The notes: a model not told the origin generated them from the sequence alone. Positions 32,208 through 45,935 are shown, counted from the stretch's first letter. The stretch: DNA of 64,000 nt from Hydractinia symbiolongicarpus (GCF_029227915.1 NC_079880.1:3846001-3910000); one strand, 5' to 3'. Program-made: numbers and translations.

Positions 32208-33808
32208 TTTTTTTTTTTTTTTGATTTTTGATTTTCTCTTTATTTAACGTCGATAGATACAATAGTATTTAAATAACTAATTTAAATCGACAACAAAACG
32301 TAAAACAAGGCAAACAGCGATAAAGAATAAGAAAAATAAATAAATAAATAAGTAAAGTTAAAATATGTATGGTATATCCATGCATATTTTACAGGTGCAA
32401 ACATCACCTTCCCAAAATTTTATTGAGCTACGGAAGGCTTCGAGAGAAGGAGCATTCTTTGTAGCGTCAGGCACAGATATCCATAGCTTCCCTGCAATAT
32501 TTGATAAAGTATTTAAGCCATAGTACGTTGTCCGACAAGTTGGTCGCCTGATCAAATTAAAGCAACGAACGTTGTACTTGTTTTCCCTAACAGAAAATAT
32601 CTCGTTCATAAATAGAGGTGACAATCCATTTAAAAATTTGTAAACCTCTTTCATTAAATTCTGTAAATTGATGATGTGAATATTTTTAACATTACATAAA
32701 GATAAAAGTTCATCGTAACTGCCATTTATATCGTCCTGTATGATTCTTAGACAACGTTCATGAATACGATTGATTCGATTATTCGCAACTTTTCCACAAA
32801 ACATCCATACTAAGGGACAGTAAGAAAACTGAGACAAAATAAATGAATTGAAGAGAAAACGCTTCATCTTGGGTGTCAAAAAGGAAGATATCCTTTGAAG
32901 CACGTTGAGTTTCCTACTAGCCTTATTACAGATGTTTTTGACATGCGAATGAAAGTTTAGTCTCGAGTCAATCGTGACACCAAGAAGCACTACAGACGAT
33001 TTACACGCAATTTTCAAATGGTTAAATATCAAACTTTCATCGTGATGACCTAATACAATATATTGATACTTTTTCAAATTTATTGCTAAGTAATTTTCAT
33101 AAAACCAATTATTAACTATGACCAAATTAGTAAGCAGTGTTTGTTTTACATCTTCTAATGAATTTTCACAAGCATATAAGGTGTTATCATCTGCAAAGTT
33201 ACAAAGGGATGATTGAATAATGAACCAGAATAAATCGTTTATAGAATAATTGAAGAAAGGAGGTCCTAAGATTGATCCTTGTGGAACTCCAACTTGAAGA
33301 GGAAGCCATTCGCTAAAAGAAGAATTTATTCTGGTTCTCTGAAAACGATTTTTCAAGTATGAGTGAATAAATAATAAAGAAGATTCAGAAAAACCATAGG
33401 CATGCAGCTTTGCAATAAGCAAATCATGGTTGATAGTATCAAAAGCTTTTGAAAGGTCCATTAGCACTGCTCCAACTACACCCTTATTATCAAGTGTGCT
33501 TTTCCATTGTTCAATCATTCGAATGAGAGCATATTGTGTATTATAACCCTTTCTGAAGCCTGATAGATGAGGGCTGAGTTTGTCATGCGTAAAAGTGTGC
33601 ATTTGATTAAGAATAATTCTTTCAAAAACCTTTGATAAACAGGGAAGCAAGCTAACAGGTCTATAGTTCTCCTTATCATTACAGTCATCCTTCTTAAAAA
33701 CAGGTATAACCTCTGCAAGTTTTAAATCATCAGGAAAAATATTAGACTGTAAACAAAAATTTATAATATTAGTGAGGATAGGAACAAAGATATGAATAAA
33801 CTTCTTCA
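32208..33808 (-). mobile_element. 5'-truncated non-LTR retrotransposon, copy 2
   Basis: This 1601-bp copy has the same two junctions as copy 1. The poly-T run is 15 bases, and the AATAAA signal is at plus-strand 32239-32244. Element and flanks both match copy 1, so it arose by duplication of the locus and not by a new insertion. Confidence 0.9.
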
Positions 33809-33812
33809 ACAA
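32358..33812 (-). CDS. Reverse transcriptase fragment, copy 2
   Basis: The encoded 484 residues are identical to copy 1, including catalytic D119 and the FADD at 206-209. As in copy 1, the frame begins at the truncated end and has no native start. The complete identity at protein level, with the same satellite junctions, shows that the tandem duplication is recent or that the copies are being homogenised. Confidence 0.87.
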   Translation of the reverse strand: MLKKFIHIFVPILTNIINFCLQSNIFPDDLKLAEVIPVFKKDDCNDKENYRPVSLLPCLSKVFERIILNQMHTFTHDKLSPHLSGFRKGYNTQYALIRMIEQWKSTLDNKGVVGAVLMDLSKAFDTINHDLLIAKLHAYGFSESSLLFIHSYLKNRFQRTRINSSFSEWLPLQVGVPQGSILGPPFFNYSINDLFWFIIQSSLCNFADDNTLYACENSLEDVKQTLLTNLVIVNNWFYENYLAINLKKYQYIVLGHHDESLIFNHLKIACKSSVVLLGVTIDSRLNFHSHVKNICNKASRKLNVLQRISSFLTPKMKRFLFNSFILSQFSYCPLVWMFCGKVANNRINRIHERCLRIIQDDINGSYDELLSLCNVKNIHIINLQNLMKEVYKFLNGLSPLFMNEIFSVRENKYNVRCFNLIRRPTCRTTYYGLNTLSNIAGKLWISVPDATKNAPSLEAFRSSIKFWEGDVCTCKICMDIPYIF

Positions 33813-36800
33813 AGAAAGTACCCAGGGTGTAAACTCATTTCCCGAACTATTTTTTAAATTATTATTTCACCACTAAAGCCCATGAGACTTGTAGTATTTA
33901 AAAATATTTTCATTTTTGATGAGACGCTGAATAAAAGAAGTTTAATCGCCGGCAAACGAAAACCCGCGACTTCCCGTAAATCCCGGACTCAGCCCGTATA
34001 GTCAAAAGTATACAAAGAAAGTACCCAGGAAGTAAACTCATTTCCCGAACGATTTTTTAAATTATTTTTTCACCACTAAAACGCATGAGCCTTGTAGTTT
34101 TCAAAAATGTTTTCATTTTTGATGAGACGCTGAATAAAAGAAGTTTAATCGCCGGCAAACGAAAACCTGCGATTTCCCGTAAATCCCGGACTCGGCCCGT
34201 ATAGTCAAAAGTATACAAAGAAATTACCCAGGAAGTAAACTCATTTCCCAAACGATATTTTAAATTAATTTTCACCACTAAAACGCATGAGACTTGTAGT
34301 TTTCAGAAATGTTTTCATTTTTGATGAGACGCTTAATGAAAGTTGTTTAATCGCCGGCAAACGAAAACCCGCGATTTCCCGTAAATCACGGGCTTGGCCC
34401 GTATAGTCAAAAGTATACAAAGAAAGTACCCGGGGTGTAAACTCATTTCCCGAACGATTTTTTAAATTATTATTTTACCACTAAAGCCCATGAGACTTGT
34501 AGTTTTCAAAAATGTTTTCATTTTTGATGAGACGCTGAATAAAAGAAGTTTAATCGCCGAAAAACGAAAACCCGCCATTTCCCGTAAACCCCGGACTCGG
34601 CCCGCATAGTCAAAAGTATACAAAGAAAGTACCCAGGGAGTAAACTCATTTCCCGAACGATTTTTTAAATTATTTTTTCACCACTAAATCGCATGAGACT
34701 TGTAGTTTTCAAAAATGTTTTCATTTTTGATGAGACGCTGAATAAAAGAAGTTTAATCGCCGGCAAACGAAAACCTGCGATTTGCCGTAAATCCCGGACT
34801 CGGCCCGTATAGTGAAAAGTATACAAAGAAAGTACCCAGGGTGTAAACTCATTTCCCGAACGATTTTTTAAATTATTATTTCACCACTAAAGCCCATGAG
34901 ACTTGTAGTATTTAAAAATATTCTCATTTTTGATGAGACGCTGAATAAAAGAAGTTTAATCGCCGGCAAACGAAAACCTGCGATTTCCCGTAAATCCCGG
35001 ACTCGGCCCGTATAGTCAAAAGTATACAAACAAAGTACCCAGGGAGTAAACTCATTTCCCAAACGATATTTTAAATTAATTTTCACCACTAAAACGCATG
35101 AGACTTGTAGTTTTCAGAAATGTTTTCATTTTTGATGAGACGCTGAATAAAAGAAGTTTAATCGCCGGCAAACGAAAACCTGCGATTTCCCGTAAATCCC
35201 GGACTCGGCCCGTATAGTCAAAAGTATACAAAGAAAGTACCCAGGGAGTAAACTCATTTCCCAAACGATATTTTAAATTAATTTTCACCACTAAAACACA
35301 TGAGACTTGTAGTTTTCAGAAATGTTTTCATTTTTGATGAGACGCTGAATAAAAGAAGTTTAATCGCCGGCAAACGAAAACCTGCGATTTCCCGTAAATC
35401 CCGGACTCGGCCCGTATAGTCAAAAGTATACAAAGAAAGTACCCAGGGTGTAAACTCATTTCCCGCACGATTTTTTAAATTATTATTTCACCACTAAAGC
35501 CCATAAGACTTGTAGTATTTAAAAATTTTTTCATTTTTGATGAGACGCTGAATAAAAGAAGTTTAATCGCCGGCAAACGAAAACCTGCGATTTCCCGTAA
35601 ATCCCGGACTCGGCTCGTATAGTCAAAAGTATACAAAGAAAGTACCCAGGGTGTAAACTTATTTCCCGAACGATTTTTTAAATTATTATTTCACCACTAA
35701 AGCCCATGAGACTTGTAGTATTTAAAAATATTTTCATTTTTGATGAGACGCTGAATAAAAGAAGTTTAATCGCCGGCAAACGAAAACCCGCGCCTTCCCG
35801 TAAATCCCGGACTCGGCCCGTATAGTCAAAAGTATACAAAGAAAGTACCCAGGGAGTAAACTCATTCCCCGAACGATTTTTTAAATTTTTTTTCACCACT
35901 AAAACGCATGAGACTTGTAGTTTTTAAAAATGTTTTCATTTTTGATGAGACGCTGAATAAAAGAAGTTTAATTGGCGGCAAATGAAAACCCGCGTCTTCC
36001 CGTAAATCCCGGACTCGGCCCGTATAGTCAAAAGTATACAAAGAAAGTGCCCAGGGAGTAAACTCATTTCCCAAACGATATTTTAAATTAATTTTCACCA
36101 CTAAAACGCATGAGACTTGTAGTTTTCAGAAATGTTTTCATTTTTGATGAGACGCTTAATGAAAGTTGTTTAATCGCCGGCAAACGAAAACCCGCGATTT
36201 CCCGTAAATCCCGGGCTTGGCCCGTATAGTCGAATGTATACAAAGAAAGTACTCTGTGAGTAAACTCATTTCCAGAACGATTTTTTAATTTATTTTTTCA
36301 ACACTAAAACGCATGAGACTTGTAGTTTTCAAAAATGTTTGCATTTTTGATGAGATGCCTAATGAAAGAGGTTTAATCGCCGGCAAACAAAAACCCGAGA
36401 TTTCCCGTAAATCCTGGGCTTGGCCCGTATAGTCAAAAGTATACAAAGATAGTACCCAGGGAGTAAACTCATTTCCAGAACGATTTTTTAAATTATTTTT
36501 TCACCACTAAAACGCATAAGACTTGTAGTTTTTAAAAATGTTTTCATTTTTGATGAGACGCTTAATGAAAGTTGTTTAATCGCCGGCAAACGAAAACCCT
36601 AGATTTCCCGTAAATTCCGGGCTTGGCCTGTATAGTCAAAAGTATACAAAGATAGTACCCAGGGAGTAAACTCATTTCCAGAACGATTTTTTAAATTATT
36701 TTTTCACCACTAAAACGCATAAGACTTGTAGTTTATAAATTTTTTTTCATTTTTGATGAGACGCTGAATAAAAGAAGTTTAATCGCCGGCAAACGAAAAC

Positions 36801-39800
36801 CTGCGATTTCCCGTAAATCCCGGGCTTGGCCCGTATAGTCAAAAGTATACAAAGAAAGTACCCAGGGTGTAAACTCATTTCCCGAACTATTTTTTAAATT
36901 ATTATTTCACCACTAAAGCCAATGAGACTTGTAGTATTTAAAAATATTTTCATTTTTGATGAGACGCTGAATAAAAGAAGTTTAATCGCCGGCAAACGAA
37001 AACCCGCGACTTCCCGTAAATCCCGGACTCAGCCCGTATAGTCAAAAGTATACAAAGAAAGTACCCAAGGAGTAAACTCATTTCCCGAAGGATTTTTTAA
37101 ATTATTTTTTCACCACTAAAGCCCATGAGCTTTGTAGTTCTTAAAAATGTTTTCATTTTTGATGAGACGCTGAATAAAAGAAGTTTAATTGCCGGCAAAC
37201 GAAAACCCGCGACTTCCCGTAAATCCCGGACTCGGCCCGTATAGTCAAAAGTATACAAAGAAAGTACCCAGGGAGTAAACTCATTTCCCGAACGATTTTT
37301 TAAATGATTTTTTCACCACTAAATCGCATGAGACTTGTAGTTTTCAAAAATGTTTTTATTTTTGATGAGACGCTGAATAAAAGAAGTTTAATCGCCGGCA
37401 AACGAAAACCTGCGATTTCCCGTAAATCCCGGACTCGGCCCGTATAGTCAAATGTATACAAAGAAAGTACCCAGGGTGTAAACTCATTTCCCGAACGATT
37501 TTTTAAATTATTATTTCACCACTAAAGCCCATGAGACTTGTAGTATTTAAAAATATTTTCATTTTTGATGAGACGCTGAATAAAAGAAGTTTAATCGCCG
37601 GCAAACGAAAACCTGCGATTTCCCGTAAATCCCGGACTCGGCCCGTATAGTCAAAAGTATACAAAGAATGTACCCAGGGTGTAAACTCATTTCCCGAACG
37701 ATTTTTTAAATTATTATTTCACCACTAAAGCCCATGAGACTTGTAGTATTTAAAAATTTTTTCATTTTTGATGAGACGCTGAATAAAAGAAGTTTAATCG
37801 CCGGCAAACGAAAACCCGCGTCTTCCCGTAAATCCCCGACTCGGCCCGTATAGTCAAAAGTATACAAAGAAAGTACCCAGGGAGTAAACTCATTTCCCAA
37901 ACGATATTTTAAATTAATTTTCACCACTAAAACGCATGAGACTTGTAGTTTTTAAAAATGTTTTCATTTTTGATGAGACGCCTAATGAAAGTTGTTTAAT
38001 CGCCGGCAAACGAAAACCCGAGATTTCCCGTAAATCCCGGGCTTGGCCCGTATAGTCAAAAGTATACAAAGATAGTACCCAGGGAGTAAACTCATTTCCC
38101 GAACGATTTTTTAAATTATTATTTCACCACTAAAGCCCATGAGACTTGTAGTATTTAAAAATATTTTCATTTTTGATGAGACGCTGAATAAAAGAAGTTT
38201 AATCGCCGGCAAACGAAAACCTGCGATTTCCCGTAAATCCCGGACTCGTCCCGTATAGTCAAAAGTATACAAAGAATGTACCCAGGGTGTAAACTCATTT
38301 CCCGAACGATTTTTTGAATTATTATTTCACCACTAAAGCCCATGAGACTTGTAGTATTTAAAAATATTTTCATTTTTGATGAGACGCTGAATAAAAGAAG
38401 TTTAATCGCCGGCAAACGAAAACCCGCGTCTTCCCGTAAATCCCCGACTCGGCCCGTATAGTCAAAAGTATACAAAGAAAGTACCCAGGGAGTAAACTCA
38501 TTTCCCAAACGATATTTTAAATTAATTTTCACCACTAAAACGCATGAGACTTGTAGTTTTCAGAAATGTTTTCATTTTGGATGAGACGCTTAATGAAAGT
38601 TGTTTAATCGCCGGCAAACGAAAACACGCGATTTCCCGTAAATCCCGGGCTTGGCCCGTATAGTCGAATGTATACAAAGAAAGTACCCTGTGAGTAAACT
38701 CATTTCCAGAACGATTTTTTAAATTATTATTTCACCACTAAAACGCATGAGACTTGTAGTTTTCAAAAATGTTTTCATTTTTGATGAGACGCTTAAATGA
38801 AAGAGGTTTAATCGCCGGCAAACGAAATCCTGCGTTTTCCCGTAAATCCGGGGCTTGGCCCGTATAGTCGAATGTATACAAAGAAAGTACCCTGTGAGTA
38901 AACTCATTTTCGGAACGATTTTTTAAATTATTTTTTCACCACTACAACGCATGAGACTTGTAGTTTTCAAAAATGTTTTCATTTTTGATGAGACACTGAA
39001 TAAAAGAAGTTTAATCGCAGGCAAACGAAAACCCGCCATTTCCCGTAAACCCCGGACTCGGCCCGTATAGTCAAAAGTATACAAAGAAAGTACCCAGGGA
39101 GTAAACTCATTTTCCGAACGATTTTTAAATTATTTTTTCACCACTACAACGCATGAGACTTGTAGTTTTCAAAAATATTTTCATTTTTGATGAGAGGGTT
39201 AATGAAAGAAGTTTAATCGCCGGCAAACGAAATCCCGCGATTTCCCGTAAATCCCGGGCTTGGCCCGTGTAGTCGAATGTATACAAAGAAAGTACCCTGT
39301 GAGTAAACTTATTTCCAAAACGATTTTTTAAATTATCTTTTCACCACTAAAACGCATGAGACTTGTAGTTTTTAAAAATGTTTTCATTTTTGATGAGACG
39401 CTGAATAAAAGAAGTTTAATCGACGGCAAACGAAAACCCCCCATTTCCCGTAAACCCCGGACTCGACCCGTATAGTCAAAAGTATACAAAGAAAGTACCC
39501 AGGGTGTAAACTCATTTCCCGAACGATTTTTTAAATTATTATTTCACCACTAAAGCCCATGAGACTTGTAGTATTTAAAAATATTTTCATTTTTGATGAG
39601 ACGCTGAATAAAAGAAGTTTAATCGCCGGCAAACGAAAACCTGCGATTTCCCGTAAATCCCGGACTCGGCCCGTATAGTCAAAAGTATACAAAGAATGTA
39701 CCCAGGGTGTAAACTCATTTCCCGAACGATTTTTTAAATTATTATTTCACCACTAAAGCCCATGAGACTTGTAGTATTTAAAAATATTTTAATTTTTGAT

Positions 39801-42800
39801 GAGACGCTGAATAAAAGAAGTTTAACCGCCGGCAAACGAAAACCCGCGTCTTCCCGTAAATCCCCGACTCGGCCCGTATAGTCAAAAGTATACAAAGAAA
39901 GTACCCAGGGAGTAAACTCATTTCCCAAACGATATTTTAAATTAATTTTCACCACTAAAACGCATGAGACTTGTAGTTTTTAAAAATGTTTTCATTTTTG
40001 ATGAGACGCTTAATGAAAGTTGTTTAATCGCCGGCAAACGAAAACCCGAGATTTCCCGTAAATCCCGGGCTTGGCCCGTATAGTCAAAAGTATACAAAGA
40101 TAGTACCCAGGGAGTAAACTCATTTCCCGAACGATTTTTTAAATTATTATTTCACCACTAAAGCCCATGAGACTTGTAGTATTTAAAAATATTTTCATTT
40201 TTGATGAGACGCTGAATAAAAGAAGTTTAATCGCCGGCAAACGAAAACCTGCGATTTCCCGTAAATCCCGGACTCGGCCCGTATAGTCAAAAGTATACAA
40301 AGAATGTACCCAGGGTGTAAACTCATTTCCCGAACGATTTTTTGAATTATTATTTCACCACTAAAGCCCATGAGACTTGTAGTATTTAAAAATATTTTCA
40401 TTTTTGATGAGACGCTGAATAAAAGAAGTTTAATCGCCGGCAAACGAAAACCCGCGTCTTCCCGTAAATCCCCGACTCGGCCCGTATAGTCAAAAGTATA
40501 CAAAGAAAGTACCCAGGGAGTAAACTCATTTCCCAAACGATATTTTAAATTAATTTTCACCACTAAAACGCATGAGACTTGTAGTTTTCAGAAATGTTTT
40601 CATTTTGGATGAGACGCTTAATGAAAGTTGTTTAATCGCCGGCAAACGAAAACCCGCGATTTCCCGTAAATCCCGGGCTTGGCCCGTATAGTCGAATGTA
40701 TACAAAGAAAGTACCCTGTGAGTAAACTCATTTCCAGAACGATTTTTTAAATTATTATTTCACCACTAAAACGCATGAGACTTGTAGTTTTCAAAAATGT
40801 TTTCATTTTTGATGAGACGCTTAATGAAAGAGGTTTAATCGCCGGCAAACGAAATCCTGCGTTTTCCCGTAAATCCGGGGCTTGGCCCGTATAGTCGAAT
40901 GTATACAAAGAAAGTACCCTGTGAGTAAACTCATTTTCGGAACGATTTTTTAAATTATTTTTTCACCACTACAACGCATGAGACTTGTAGTTTTCAAAAA
41001 TGTTTTCATTTTTGATGAGACACTGAATAAAAGAAGTTTAATCGCAGGCAAACGAAAACCCGCCATTTCCCGTAAACCCCGGACTCGGCCCGTATAGTCA
41101 AAAGTATACAAAGAAAGTACCCAGGGAGTAAACTCATTTTCCGAACGATTTTTAAATTATTTTTTCACCACTACAACGCATGAGACTTGTAGTTTTCAAA
41201 AATATTTTCATTTTTGATGAGAGGGTTAATGAAAGAAGTTTAATCGCCGGCAAACGAAATCCCGCGATTTCCCGTAAATCCCGGGCTTGGCCCGTGTAGT
41301 CGAATGTATACAAAGAAAGTACCCTGTGAGTAAACTTATTTCCAAAACGATTTTTTAAATTATCTTTTCACCACTAAAACGCATGAGACTTGTAGTTTTT
41401 AAAAATGTTTTCATTTTTGATGAGACGCTGAATAAAAGAAGTTTAATCGACGGCAAACGAAAACCCGCCATTTCCCGTAAACCCCGGACTCGACCCGTAT
41501 AGTCAAAAGTATACAAAGAAAGTACCCAGGGAGTAAACTCATTTCCCGAACGATTTTTTATATTATTTTCTTTACCACTAAACGCATGAGACGTGTAGTT
41601 TTCAAAAATATTTTCATATTTGATGGGACGCTGAATAAAAGAAGTTTAATCGCCGGCAAACGAAAATCCGCGATTTCCCGTAAATCCCGGACTCGACCCG
41701 TATAGTCAAAAGTATACAAAGAAAGTACCCAGGGAGTAAACTCATTTCTCGAACGATTTTTTAAATTATTTTTTCACCACTAAAACGCATGAGACTTGTC
41801 GTTTTCAAAAATGTGTTCATTTTTGATGAGACGCTTAATGAAAGTTGTTTAATCGCCGGCAAACGAAAACCCGAGATTTCCCGTAAATCCCGGGCTTGGC
41901 CCGTATAGTCAAAAGTATACAAAGATAGTACCCAGGGAGTAAACTCATTTCCAGAACGATTTTTTAAATTATTATTTCACCACTAAATCGCATGAGACTT
42001 GTAGTTTATAAAATTTTTTTCATTTTTGATGAGACGCTGAATAAAAGAAGTTTAATCGCCGCCAAACGAAAACCTGCGATTTCCCGTAAATCCCGGACTC
42101 GGCCCGTATAGTCAAATGTATACAAAGAAAGTACCCAGGGTGTAAACTCATTTCCCGAACGATTTTTTAAATTATTATTTCACCACTAAAGCCCATGAGA
42201 CTTGTAGTATTTGAAAATATTTTCATTTTTGATGAGACGCTGAATAAAAGAAGTTTAATCGCCGGCAAACGAAAACCTGCGATTTCCCGTAAATCCCGGA
42301 CTCGGCCCGTATAGTCAAAAGTATACAAAGAATGTACCCAGGGTGTAAACTCATTTCCCGAACGATTTTTTAAATTATTATTTCACCACTAAAGCCCATG
42401 AGACTTGTAGTATTTAAAAATATTTTCATTTTTGATGAGACGCTGAATAAAAGAAGTTTAATCGCCGGCAAACGAAAACCCGCGTCTTCCCGTAAATCCC
42501 CGACTCGGCCCGTATAGTCAAAAGTATACAAAGAAAGTACCCAGGGAGTAAACTCATTTTCCGAACGATTTTTAAATTATTTTTTCACCACTACAACGCA
42601 TGAGACTTGTAGTTTTCAAAAATATTTTCATTTTTGATGAGAGGGTTAATGAAAGAAGTTTAATCGCCGGCAAACGAAATCCCGCGATTTCCCGTAAATC
42701 CCGGGCTTGGCCCGTGTAGTCGAATGTATACAAAGAAAGTACCCAGGGAGTAAACTCATTTTCCGAACGATTTTTAAATTATTTTTTCACCACTACAACG

Positions 42801-44327
42801 CATGAGACTTGTAGTTTTCAAAAATATTTTCATTTTTGATGAGAGGGTTAATGAAAGAAGTTTAATCGCCGGCAAACGAAATCCCGCGATTTCCCGTAAA
42901 CCCCGGACTCGACCCGTATAGTCAAAAGTATACAAAGAAAGTACCCAGGGAGTAAACTCATTTCCCGAACGATTTTTTATATTATTTTCTTTACCACTAA
43001 ACGCATGAGACGTGTAGTTTTCAAAAATATTTTCATATTTGATGGGACGCTGAATAAAAGAAGTTTAATCGCCGGCAAACGAAAATCCGCGATTTCCCGT
43101 AAATCCCGGACTCGACCCGTATAGTCAAAAGTATACAAAGAAAGTACCCAGGGAGTAAACTCATTTCCCGAACGATTTTTTAAATTATTTTTTCACCACT
43201 AAAACGCATGAGACTTGTAGTTTTCAAAAATGTTTTCATTTTTGATGAGACGCTTAATGAAAGAGGTTTAATCGCCGGCAAACGAAATCCCGCGTTTTCC
43301 CGTAAATCCGGGGCTTGGCCCGTATAGTCGAATGTATACAAAGAAAGTACCCTGTGAGTAAACTCATTTTCCGAACGATTTTTTAAATTATTTTTTCACC
43401 ACTACAACGCATGAGACTTGTAGTTTTCAAAAATGTTTTCATTTTTGATGAGACACTGAATAAAAGAAGTTTAATCGCCGGCAAACGAAAACCCGCCATT
43501 TCCCGTAAACCCCGGACTCGGCCCGTATAGTCAAAAGTATACAAAGAAAGTACCCAGCGAGTAAACTCATTATCCGAACGATTTTTTATATTATTTTTTC
43601 ACCACTACAACGCATGAGACTTGTAGTTTTCAAAAATATTTTCATTTTTGATGAGACGCTGAATAAAAGAAGTTTAATCGCCCTCAAACGAAAATCCGCG
43701 ATTTCCCGTAAATCCCGGACTCAACCCGTATAGTCCAAAGTATACAAAGAAAGTACCCAGGGAGTTAACTCATTTCCCGAACGATTTTTTAAAGTATTTT
43801 TTCACCACTAAAACGCATGATACTTGTAGTTTTCAAAAATGTTTTCATTTTTGATGAGACGCTTATTAAAAGAGGTTTAATCGCCGGCAAACGAAATCCC
43901 GCGATTTCCCGTAAATCCCGGGCTTGGCCCGTATAGTCGAATGTATACAAAGAAAGTACCCAGGGAGTAAACTCATTTCCCGAACGATTTTTTAATTTTT
44001 TTTTTCACCACTAAAACGCATGAGACTTGTAGTTTTCAAAATTGTTTTCATTTTGATGAGACGCTTAATGAAAGAGGTTTAATCGCCGGCAAACGAAATC
44101 CCGCGTTTTCCCGTAAATCCTGGGCTTGGCCCGTATAGTCGAATGTATACAAAGAAAGTACCCAGGGAGTAAACTCATTTCCCGAACGATTTTTTAAATT
44201 TTTTTTTCACCACTAAAACGCATGAGACTTGTAGTTTTCAAAAATGTTTTCATTTTTGATGAGACGCTGAGTAAAAGAAGTTTAATCGCCCTCAAACAAA
44301 AATCCGCGATTTCCCGTAAATCCCGGA
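33809..44327. repeat. 203-bp satellite array, block D
   Basis: This is about 10.5 kb of satellite with no gene. It includes variant monomers with TTGCATTTTTGATGAGATGCC (near 36345), GTTTATAAATTTTTTTTCA (near 36733), GAGAGGGTTAATG (39192, 41221 and later) and CACCACTACAACGC. Its left part up to about 36.9 kb is repeated 12,123 bp further right. Confidence 0.95.
37700..41560. repeat. Ten-monomer higher-order repeat, about 2028 bp
   Basis: Blocks near 37.7-39.5 kb and 39.7-41.5 kb repeat with an offset of 2028 bp. Shared variants, in order, are GCGTCTTCCCG with CCCCGACTCGG, CAAAGATAGTACCC, TTTTTTGAATTATTATTTC, GAGAGGGTTAATG and CATTTCCCGTAAACCCC. Two monomers of this block form fused minus-strand open frames because of a compensating indel. 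I regard them as non-coding. Confidence 0.82.
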
Positions 44328-45931
44328 TTTTTTTTTTTTTTTTGATTTTTGATTTTCTCTTTATTTAACGTCGATAGATACAATAGTATTTAAATAACTA
44401 ATTTAAATCGACAACAAAACGTAAAACATAAGGCAAACAGCGATAAAGAATAAGAAAAATAAATAAATAAATAAGTAAAGTTAAAATATGTATGGTATAT
44501 CCATGCATATTTTACAGGTGCAAACATCACCTTCCCAAAATTTTATTGAGCTACGGAAGGCTTCGAGAGAAGGAGCATTCTTTGTAGCGTCAGGCACAGA
44601 TATCCATAGCTTCCCTGCAATATTTGATAAAGTATTTAAGCCATAGTACGTTGTCCGACAAGTTGGTCGCCTGATCAAATTAAAGCAACGAACGTTGTAC
44701 ATGTTTTCCCTAACAGAAAATATCTCGTTCATATATAGAGGTGACAATCCATTTAAAAATTTGTAAACCTCTTTCATTAAATTCTGTAAATTGATGATGT
44801 GAATATTTTTAACATTACATAAAGATAAAAGTTCATCGTAACTGCCATTTATATCGTCCTGTATGATTCTTAGACAACGTTCATGAATACGATTGATTCG
44901 ATTATTCGCAACTTTTCCACAAAACATCCATACTAAGGGACAGTAAGAAAACTGAGACAAAATAAATGAATTGAAGAGAAAACGCTTCATCTTGGGTGTC
45001 AAAAAGGAAGATATCCTTTGAAGCACGTTGAGTTTCCTACTAGCCTTATTACAGATGTTTTTGACATGCGAATGAAAGTTTAGTCTCGAGTCAATCGTGA
45101 CACCAAGAAGCACTACAGACGATTTACACGCAATTTTCAAATGGTTAAATATCAAACTTTCATCGTGATGACCTAATACAATATATTGATACTTTTTCAA
45201 ATTTATTGCTAAGTAATTTTCATAAAACCAATTATTAACTATGACCAAATTAGTAAGCAGTGTTTGTTTTACATCTTCTAATGAATTTTCACAAGCATAT
45301 AAGGTGTTATCATCTGCAAAGTTACAAAGGGATGATTGAATAATGAACCAGAATAAATCGTTTATAGAATAATTGAAGAAAGGAGGTCCTAAGATTGATC
45401 CTTGTGGAACTCCAACTTGAAGAGGAAGCCATTCGCTAAAAGAAGAATTTATTCTGGTTCTCTGAAAACGATTTTTCAAGTATGAGTGAATAAATAATAA
45501 AGAAGATTCAGAAAAACCATAGGCATGCAGCTTTGCAATAAGCAAATCATGGTTGATAGTATCAAAAGCTTTTGAAAGGTCCATTAGCACTGCTCCAACT
45601 ACACCCTTATTATCAAGTGTGCTTTTCCATTGTTCAATCATTCGAATGAGAGCATATTGTGTATTATAACCCTTTCTGAAGCCTGATAGATGAGGGCTGA
45701 GTTTGTCATGCGTAAAAGTGTGCATTTGATTAAGAATAATTCTTTCAAAAACCTTTGATAAACAGGGAAGCAAGCTAACAGGTCTATAGTTCTCCTTATC
45801 ATTACAGTCATCCTTCTTAAAAACAGGTATAACCTCTGCAAGTTTTAAATCATCAGGAAAAATATTAGACTGTAAACAAAAATTTATAATATTAGTGAGG
45901 ATAGGAACAAAGATATGAATAAACTTCTTCA
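44328..45931 (-). mobile_element. 5'-truncated non-LTR retrotransposon, copy 3
   Basis: This 1604-bp copy has the same junction bases and missing satellite segment as copies 1 and 2. The poly-T run is 16 bases, and AATAAA is at plus-strand 44360-44365. A 2-base insertion near 44430 (AAACATAAGGC against AAACAAGGC) explains the length. It is the most diverged of the three but still nearly identical. Confidence 0.9.
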
Positions 45932-45935
45932 ACAA
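44481..45935 (-). CDS. Reverse transcriptase fragment, copy 3
   Basis: This 484-codon frame differs from copies 1 and 2 at two residues: Phe401 is Tyr and Lys412 is Met. Both lie in the C-terminal region outside the catalytic core. All reverse transcriptase motifs (D119, VPQGS, FADD) are kept. Like the others it lacks the endonuclease and a native start, because the left edge of the protein lies at the truncated element end. Confidence 0.87.
   Translation of the reverse strand: MLKKFIHIFVPILTNIINFCLQSNIFPDDLKLAEVIPVFKKDDCNDKENYRPVSLLPCLSKVFERIILNQMHTFTHDKLSPHLSGFRKGYNTQYALIRMIEQWKSTLDNKGVVGAVLMDLSKAFDTINHDLLIAKLHAYGFSESSLLFIHSYLKNRFQRTRINSSFSEWLPLQVGVPQGSILGPPFFNYSINDLFWFIIQSSLCNFADDNTLYACENSLEDVKQTLLTNLVIVNNWFYENYLAINLKKYQYIVLGHHDESLIFNHLKIACKSSVVLLGVTIDSRLNFHSHVKNICNKASRKLNVLQRISSFLTPKMKRFLFNSFILSQFSYCPLVWMFCGKVANNRINRIHERCLRIIQDDINGSYDELLSLCNVKNIHIINLQNLMKEVYKFLNGLSPLYMNEIFSVRENMYNVRCFNLIRRPTCRTTYYGLNTLSNIAGKLWISVPDATKNAPSLEAFRSSIKFWEGDVCTCKICMDIPYIF

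Larger units (their letters stand above)
27594..34806. repeat. 3.6-kb tandem duplication containing the retrotransposon
   Basis: 27594-31200 and 31201-34806 are direct copies, offset 3606-3607 bp. Each holds about 2 kb of satellite around one retrotransposon insertion. Landmarks on both sides of the element keep the same offset. A one-base difference in the poly-T run accounts for the change from 3607 to 3606. The retrotransposon thus became part of a satellite higher-order repeat. Confidence 0.9.
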
